From: Leptodontidium sp. MPI-SDFR-AT-0119
Lineage: Eukaryota; Ascomycota; Leotiomycetes; Helotiales; Leptodontidiaceae
DNA: 64,000 nt
Reading direction: 5' to 3'
NCBI GenBank assembly: GCA_020726505.1
Contig: JAHLEZ010000004.1
Coordinates: 3,162,001-3,226,000 of the forward strand
Of this stretch, positions 57,601-64,000 are shown in pieces. Made by a program: the position numbers and the translations under genes. The notes beneath the pieces are model-generated. The model was not told where the DNA came from. It did not search any database and saw nothing but the letters and a program-made list of their open reading frames with translations. Numbering within the stretch: position 1 is the stretch's first letter; the number at the start of each line of letters is the position of its first letter.

Positions 57601-60600
57601 TGGGTGATGTAGGCGTGAAGTTAACGTCGTGGTTGCATCTGATTGCGGAAGCAATGACAGGGTTGTACCTGTTCACAAATTAATGATTGCGCCGCATCCG
57701 TATTAACCCCTCGGGTGTGATAAAAGACTCGGACACCAGGGGATGTGGAAACAGGAATCGGCAGATCTCAGGAAGAGCGCTTTGCGATCTCGGCTGCTGA
57801 GCTGCAAGTACTTGTTGGATATTGGCAGCAAGTCTTTCTTGCGCATTATCTCTCCGCAAACTCTCAAGGCGAGCCTTCATATCTTTCCTTTGGTACTTCG
57901 TGCAAGTATGAGAGTGGACGTGCATTTGAACCTTGGCAGCAACATTGTTGGAGTCGATACCGAGCGCGTCGTTAAACTCTTCAGGGGTCATGCTGTCTGG
58001 GATACTGAAGGAAGCTGAGCCGGGAGGATCAGTCGCAGCAAATCGCTGACCGAGTGCAAGGTCGACTGTTTCCTTGATTATCGTTTGTATATAGGTGATG
58101 AGACGGTCCTTGAAATCAGTGTCGGTAAGTAGCCTCTGGGATAAGTCTGCAGCGCCAAAGTTTCCAGAAAGCCAGGCAAAGCCGTGAAGGTGCAGCATCA
58201 TCCGGGTCGTTGATTCCACCACTCCGAAGTACGAAGAGACTGTGCCGAAGATACCTGCTTGTCGGGAAAGGCACTTGAAGAAGCAATCGAAAAAAGCGGT
58301 AATGATGGTGTGGAAGTACTGAGCTACAAGGCATGGGTTCTTCAACGTTAGTTTAAGCAACCGCGCCTGGACGCCTGCGTCGCTCAGGCTCACATCTTCT
58401 CCAGCCAACTTGACAATGAAAACATTCCCAATATCGCGAGGATTAAGCGTGAACCAGATAAGCGGAATCCCTAAACGCCCTATCTTTCCGAAAATGAGAT
58501 TGCGGAGTCTGATCTTTTCTCCATAGGACTCCGGGTTGAAGGACGATATGATCCTCATGTTGTTGATTAAGGTATGAACCACTGGGTTCGAGATCTTTGT
58601 CTTGTTCCGGAATTGCATTGCAGCAGTTTGCAGCTCATCGCTTGTTAGCCTTGCCAGATCTGCGGTAGCTGTTGTCCAGTAACCCCTCTTAACCTGGAGG
58701 TAGTTTCCCAGAGAGGCTTGTCGGATGAGAATTAGGTCGTAAAGGTAGAACATGAAATTGTGGTGTTGGGAGAATCTAGGCCATCAGCGAATGTATGTAA
58801 AGTGGAGAGTGCTACACACAAGTGAGAATGGTGCAGCATAGTGTACCTTGCAAAATCTTGAAGTGACACTTTTTGAGGTCGATTCCCATTCATGTCACCC
58901 AGATGGCCTCCAACACCGTAAGGAAACAAGGTCGGGAAGGCACTAGTAAAGTACGCAGGGTCAGTGAAGGAGTCGAGGAGCGGTAGTCCTGGGACACTCT
59001 TGTAAGCGACGTGTGGAATGACCGGATCTGCAGGACGCTCTATGCTAGAGCTTCCACAATCTCCCGGAGGTTGAGGAATCGAGGTTGCGTCTTACGCAGC
59101 AGTACATGTTAGACAGCCAATTATAGGACGAGAGGAAGTTGAACGTACCGCGAGGGCCCTCCGAGTCCTTGCTCTCGAGAACAGCTTGAAGACTAGCTAG
59201 CAGAGCGGTAGTGTTCTGTGGGTCTTGCCCGTGGAAGTCAGAGAAGAACGATCGGCTGATAATCGTGCCCGGCTCAGCATCTCCCACCTCCGCATCAAGC
59301 TCATTTTCAAACAAGCCCTGTTCCAATGAAGTTGCGTAGCCCTCCCGCTCGTCTTGGACAGTTGGGGTAGCCCTGCTCTCTAAAGCAAGGAAGGCATCTC
59401 GGATCTCCTGCGGGATATGGTCTTGCGGCCAGGAATCTAGTAGCTCATAGTCGATCGTTACTGATTGATACACAGGATTGTAAGCACAAAGCCATAATAA
59501 AGCCTGCAACACCTTGTTTTTGTTGACCGAGCAGAAGCGAGCAAGATTCTCCTCTGACGGAGGAGCGTCCCTTTCCCAGCTCACTGTAATAGTCGTATGA
59601 TCGTGTAGTCTCTTCGCTGGCAAGATGGAAAGGAGGTTGCTTGGGTCCTGCTTCACAGCAACATGATGACCACGCGCCCCCCGGTAACTGATACCCCTCT
59701 GGGCGCCAGAAGTAAGCTTTAAGAAAGCGCCAATGACATGAGCACGAGCGATGAAACATTCCTCGACAGTGTTGAGATCTCGAAGAGCAGCGGGGTAATC
59801 TTGGCAGAACAACCGATTCACGAAATTCCCGGCGGACCAAGGTGGGATTTTCCCCCTCGCGATACAAGAATCGCACGTCTGGCAAATGGACAGTCGGTTT
59901 TCGGTGACTGCGCAGGTATCCGGGCTTGTCTGGGAGGCTTGGAGGTAGTGTAGCAAGCGCTCGTCTTCAAGAGAGACAGAAGTAATACAATCTTCTTGGA
60001 ATAGGCCTCCACAGATCCCACATGGGAGTCGCATAGAGGCGTGCGCGATGGCTCGCTGGTATGCTTTGAAACAAGACATTTGAATGCTCGGCGTAATAAC
60101 CTCTGGGAAAGTGGACGAAACCTCTCCCATATACTCAAACTCTTGTTTAAGAAACGACGGGATCTCGCCGTCATAGGCCAGTCGCAACCGCCGAGGATTT
60201 GTAGTCCTAGAAATAATCTGGTTATTAGCATTCCTGGTCTACAATAGGCAAGTATACCTCAAACGCCTGACTCTCCCAGCTACTAGCCCAAGATCAGAGC
60301 TGCCTGCGCTTTCACTTCTTATCCCAGCTCTCATCCCATTTCCGGTTCGTAAAATCTCCTGCTCGTATAGATGCCGACGGCGCGCTCTGTCCTCTGAACG
60401 CCAGAGTTTCCAGTCTTGCGCGACGACAGTGGCATCCCTATCATGGCTCGTCTCTTCTCTACGGGCCAACTCTAGACGTTCGGTCACCCGCCGTTGCTCA
60501 ATCCGCTTAATAGAAGCTTCATCAAGCTTGCGCTGCTTTTCTTGATCCCGAATCTGTTCGTCCAGGCTCCGCACCGCATACTTCTCTTTCTGGCTCAGAG

Positions 60601-60886
60601 GTGGACCGTGGGGTTTATGCTGTTGTGCTTGAAGTTCTAGCGCTCTGGCCCTCTCCTCTCGGGATTCTAGCCGCCTGGCCGCATTGTCGATCTCGCGCTG
60701 TCGTGCTCGGCGTTCCAAATCTCGAATCTTTTCCCTCTGGAGCTCAATCGCAGCTAGCCGCTGCTGATTCGCTGCCTCCCATTGGGTAGTATCAGGAGCA
60801 TGGGGGAATCGAGACTCGCGAGGAGCGACTAGGGACGGACGAGAAGAAGCCATTCCCATGTCAAGTAGACAAATGCAGAATGCCAA
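54684..60886 (-). pseudogene. Helitron RepHel protein (HUH Rep plus PIF1-like helicase), two nonsense codons
   Basis: Five exons on the minus strand restore one frame: 60886-60258, 60206-59149, 59039-58847, 58775-55207 and 55159-54684 (about 1,974 codons). The 59148-59040 intron is least certain. N terminus: Arg/Glu-rich coiled coil (residues ~30-200). DUF6570-like region: CGICGG at about 272 and CQTCDSC at about 318-324, then SVEE-type NTVEECFIARAH. Rep: LFPYGVGGH; WFTLNPRD; the HUH site HLHGFAWL at about 822; and the YMTNYATK tyrosine block (Tyr ~1026/1030). Helicase: Walker A GGVGGVGKT (~1506), DEISMI (~1580), GDFNQFTP (~1621), LTEQMRQ (~1661) and FAFTDYKCQG (~1886). Two in-frame TAA codons (57680-57682, codon ~992; 56156-56158, codon ~1500) sit where Gln is usual, both C-to-T in CAA. 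Catalytic residues are otherwise kept, so it died recently or awaits RIP. Confidence 0.9.
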
Positions 60887-61134
60887 CGTAGTCGACGACA
60901 GAAGAAGAAAGAAGATGTTTTGGGTTGAGTGACGTCAGATGCGAGAGACACCTCATGCGGGGAAACAAAAGTCAAAACAGATGGTGCCACGGAAGAGGTC
61001 AATACAAGCGGGGACGGAAGTGAAAGTCAACAACCGATCTCCGCACGTGAGAGCGACCAGCTGACCACCCCCTTGAAAAGCTCGGCTAAAAATTTTCGCC
61101 CCGCGGCCGCTGGTTGTCTTCGAAGCCCTTTTTT

Positions 61135-61313
61135 CTCTTAGCAAGCTAAGAGTACGAAGGCATCTTTCTCTTAGCAAGCTAAGAGTACGAAGGCATTTCT
61201 CTTAGCAAGCTAAGAGTACGAAGGCACTTCTTTCTCTTAGCAAGCTAAGAGTACGAAGGCATAAGAGTACGAAGGCACTTCTTTCTCTTAGCAAGTTAAG
61301 AGTACGAAGGCAT
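61135..61313. repeat. Hairpin minisatellite, five copies
   Basis: Five units of about 30-37 bases, each a perfect short hairpin CTCTTAG-CAAG-CTAAGAG followed by TACGAAGGCA. The last unit has one loop-side change (CAAGTTAAGAG) and there is one extra half unit (AAGAGTACGAAGGCAC) at 61263. Lies just upstream of the Helitron gene and may belong to its 5' end or flank. Confidence 0.85.
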
Positions 61314-61314
61314 T

Positions 61315-61720
61315 GTGACTTTCCAAGTTGATATTACGTCACAGTGTAGGGTATAAATGGATAAATTCAGCCACATAGAGATCAGATGCTAAGAAATGAC
61401 GGTTAGCCTTGTATCCCAGGAGGAGAAGAGCTGTCGAGTAGTGATGAACCTCATTAGCGATAGTGAAAATGATCGAAATCTATGTTGTTTATAAGCAATT
61501 TTAGGAGTCAGTCTCGAATTCTGCCACTTCAGTGAGCCGGCGGGTATTCGTCAGTGCTTCTTATAGATTATTCTGGCAAAGTGGGTTGACGTGTCCTGCG
61601 AGTTCGAGTAGCAGTCGTAACTTCAAGATAATTGGGTAGTAAGCGGGATCCTCCAGGCCACAACAACTGGCGTACCCAGGTAAACTAGCACAGCCTACCC
61701 ATAAGTCCTCACTTGCCAAA
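61315..61720. other. Intergenic, no gene recognised
   Basis: Balanced composition, one TATA-like gggtataaatgg (about 61349). Could be the promoter side of the membrane-protein relic downstream. Confidence 0.35.
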
Positions 61721-61722
61721 GC

Positions 61723-63170
61723 ATGAGGATTCTACGAGAATCCACACTTCTGTCTTTATATAAGTCAAGTATGCCCCTCCCTCCCCTTCGCCCAGATCAC
61801 TTGGTTACCTTCCATTACACTTCTACTATAATCATGTACGGGCCACGTATTATCTCCATTATAGCATTATCATTTACTCTAGCAGTAGTTATTATTACTA
61901 TCGCGTTTTTCTCGCATTTTAAATAGCATCACTACAAGCAAACACGCCAGTACTACCCTCTATCTTGGGAATATATCTTAAGTATCCTCATTACAGCCGT
62001 TATATCCACTGCTATTATGGGATTTAGTATCTCTCTATTAGTCTTTTTAGTTTCTTATAACGAGAAATAGATTAAAGTATTGCTCCTTCTATTTAGGAGA
62101 GTTCTACTTATATAATAAGTAAGAATCTATTTTTAGTCACAGACTATTTATTAACGAGACCTAGGCGGTATTTCTTTAGAGATTTCTTCGGGGAGTGCGC
62201 ATTCGATTTACATTTCAGCCCGAATCATAGGCCAAAAAAGTAAACGCAATTCTCGGCCATCTTTACTAAATTGTCTTTTGTGTATCGGCTTGCTTCTTTA
62301 GATTTACTATCTTTATTACCGAAGGATTGTTTCGGCACCAAAACCGCTGTCGTGTACTTAAAGTTAGCTCGATATTATTAGCTATTGAGTTTCTTAGTCT
62401 CTCGAGTTTTTATGCGTGGTTGATCTGGCATTCCCGGCGTTAGAGCATAGGTTTATTAAGTTATTACTAGTTAGTTTTAGCACTTGTACTAAGCCTGTTA
62501 GGATGTCTTAATACTACTATTCTTTCCTTCCTCGGGCCGCATCAAATCAATTGGGTTTTGGCTCTATAGGTTAGTCTCTCTTGGGTAAATATTATCTAAT
62601 GTATACTAATAGACGTAGATACATTTTGGGACAGCTGCGCTCTGGCTTATTCGATCTATAGCCATTGGGGTAAACAATTTTCTAATTTATAGGCGAACTT
62701 AGAGGGCACGGACTCCAAGTGTTAACAGAGAATTAAGAGTGTTTCGTCGGCCTTATAGTCAAGGATTTAATAAACTGGCAGATACTACTTAGGAGAACTT
62801 ATATATATTATATTATACCCTGCTCGCATTATTTCACGGATATAACACAGGCAGGATTAAATAACTAATAGGCCCCCTTGTTTCTAAAGTTTCCTAGAGC
62901 TATTGAAGATAGTTATGTCAGGCATTCTTTATAAGTCCTCGTGTGCTTGCTTCGATAATCTAAAGGCTAGCTGATTGTTCTAGCAGGGATTATTTGTTCC
63001 GTACCTCTCCTGTATGGATTCGTGGTAGCCTTAGCCTTACTTTTATGTATTATAGCTAGTAGAAAGTGGAATGTAGTCTCCTCTACCACTAAATTTGCCT
63101 CACTAACGGTGAAGAGTAGCATTATATATGTCCTTATCCCGGCTATTGTACCCGCTATCCCCTAGTACCA
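61723..63170 (+). pseudogene. Eroded multi-pass membrane protein
   Basis: The first open part (61723-61926) contains the hydrophobic helix IISIIALSFTLAVVIITIAF. Read through a TAG at 61924, the same frame goes on with LSILITAVISTAIMGFSISL and LLVFLVSYNEK (to about 62070), then GISLEISSGSAHSIYISARI and LLNCLLCIGLLL-IYYLYYRR. In other frames further hydrophobic runs follow (LSYY-LVLALVLSLLGCLNTT at about 62455-62520; LIVLAGIICSVPLLYGFVVALALLL at about 62980-63050; IIYVLIPAIVPAIP ending at TAG, about 63165). At least six membrane segments are likely. The alternation of frames means indels or lost intron borders. Family not recognised. Confidence 0.4.
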
Positions 63171-63179
63171 CATGCCATG

Positions 63180-63600
63180 AATACGAGACAAATGCACACT
63201 CCTACTTCTTAGATACTCCTTTTAAAAGCGTCGGCGCTAACTATAGCTAGGCGCCCGGGCATGTCTTTAGTGACGTGGTCACAGTAAGTGGAAAGGAATC
63301 TAATTAGGTCTTCTTAATAAAAGCAGCAGATTTGGGATTGTGGCCCTAGAAGCGCTATATAACCCACGGAAGAAAGTCCCTGGTGTTGTAATAGTACATT
63401 CTATGCTTTATTATCTATGAGTAGACCTTTATGTTAGAACCGTTAATTATTATGAATTGACGAGGAACTACCGTTATTAAGGGGTATAACTGCCGGAAAA
63501 GTTCTATAATCTGTGGATAGGTAGAGATTACTAGGAGAATCAAGATTAGGTGGAAATTAGTCCTAGTACTCTTTCATAGCGAGCTAGTAGAGAGTTTAGT
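63180..63600. other. No gene recognised
   Basis: A+T-rich, stops in all frames, no repeat or motif noted. Confidence 0.3.
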
Positions 63601-63609
63601 GTTATTTTA

Positions 63610-64000
63610 TTACTAGATTATAACTCCTCCTCCTCGTCCTTATCCTCGTCCATCTCAAAGTCGAAAGTTTCCTTTATTACAGGTTATAACCGTTAAGGCA
63701 AGTCTTTACCCCGGCGTCTCTTTCCCGCCAGCGACTTAACAACCGTAGTTATAATAACAGCCGATTTTTTCGTCCTTGTGAGTATATTAAAACAATCTTA
63801 CTAAGTGAAGTACAGGCCTTATATTAACAATAATTTTCTGCCTTAATTCGCGTATTCTTTGGCTTAGTTATTAATATCTTCCTTTCTAAACGGAACTTCT
63901 CTAACAGTAGCACCCTTCTTAATAAATCTAACTATCCCTTCCTTGAATAAAACAACTTGGTTACTTTTAATACCTTTATTTAAGCTACGAGCTTAGCGAT
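63610..64000 (-). pseudogene. C-terminal part of an unidentified protein, runs off the window
   Basis: Minus-strand frame from the window edge: KVTK or GIKSNQVVLFKEGIVRFIKKG, ATVREVPFRKEDINN, then (after stops) ILTRTKKSAVIITTVVKSLAGKRRRGKDLP, and an acidic end VIKETFDFEMDEDKDEEEEL. The basic block followed by an acidic tail suggests a DNA-associated protein. No family recognised. Stops at expected Gln/Trp positions show RIP-type decay. Confidence 0.35.

Larger units (their letters stand above)
53200..61130 (-). mobile_element. Helitron (rolling-circle transposon), nearly intact; borders approximate
   Basis: Carries a RepHel gene (HUH Rep plus PIF1-type helicase), the hallmark of Helitrons, transcribed right to left, and a smaller gene downstream. 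Composition is balanced throughout, unlike the RIP-degraded flanks. The canonical ends (TC at the 5' end, CTRR with a preceding hairpin at the 3' end, inserted between A and T) could not be fixed by eye. The 5' end should lie near 60.9-61.3 kb and the 3' end near 52.9-53.4 kb. A shared ~85-bp sequence occurs on both sides. Confidence 0.7.

Noticed and set aside
56156..57680. RepHel as several separate genes
   Set aside because: The three ORFs on either side of the two TAA codons are in the same frame, directly adjacent, and match consecutive parts of one Helitron protein.

Overview
The window looks like a repeat-dense, probably subtelomeric or otherwise dispensable region of a filamentous ascomycete (Pezizomycotina). 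The reasons are: an intact three-exon HET (heterokaryon-incompatibility) gene with short introns; a 2EXR-domain gene; fungal Helitron, hAT, Ty3/gypsy and Ty1/copia elements; and a mutation pattern typical of repeat-induced point mutation (RIP). Long stretches are very A+T-rich and TpA-rich, and old reading frames stay in register over kilobases but are broken by TAG/TAA at sites where Trp or Gln is expected. All family names come from motif recognition by eye; no database search was run.

Layout. 1-1.2 kb: decayed hydrophobic fragments. 1.23-1.75 kb: a 522-bp MITE with TA target duplication. 3.1-5.2 kb: RIP-degraded HNH-nuclease-like and DUF3505/OrsD-like (telomere-linked-helicase-type) coding remnants. 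5.20-8.21 kb: a complete RIP-killed hAT transposon with matching inverted ends and a perfect 8-bp target duplication. 10.8-17.5 kb: a complete minus-strand Ty3/gypsy element (GAAAG duplication) holding a younger copia-type solo LTR (TTAAT duplication). 18.0-20.4 kb: the HET gene, an intact GC-balanced island. 21.5-39.6 kb: a nest. An N-terminal DUF3505 fragment is followed directly by a 941-bp non-autonomous hAT element with dense short palindromes. Then come a copia gag relic, two ~630-bp direct repeats, an 11.1-kb plus-strand gypsy element between those repeats, and a second, longer DUF3505 relic. 39.6-41.6 kb: a 5'-truncated minus-strand gypsy (integrase plus chromodomain) inserted in that DUF3505 relic. 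41.75-42.5 kb: a ~96-bp palindrome-bearing minisatellite.

42.6-52.9 kb has milder composition and holds a series of eroded host-type genes (AT-hook protein, BTB/POZ protein, unknown protein with a WTW-type tail, GRF zinc-finger protein, coiled-coil protein) and one intact 2EXR gene. 53.4-60.9 kb is an almost intact minus-strand Helitron. It has a five-exon RepHel gene of about 1,974 codons (coiled coil, Cys-rich DUF6570-like region, HUH Rep, PIF1-type helicase) broken by only two TAA codons, plus an adjacent small gene that may encode its single-strand-binding partner. A hairpin minisatellite lies at 61.1-61.3 kb and a decayed multi-pass membrane-protein gene at 61.7-63.2 kb. The last 0.4 kb holds a minus-strand tail of another relic.

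Functionally, only the HET gene and the 2EXR gene look plainly intact. The rest is a graveyard showing a time series of insertions: DUF3505 copies first, then gypsy/copia/hAT, then short elements, with the Helitron apparently latest because it is least mutated.
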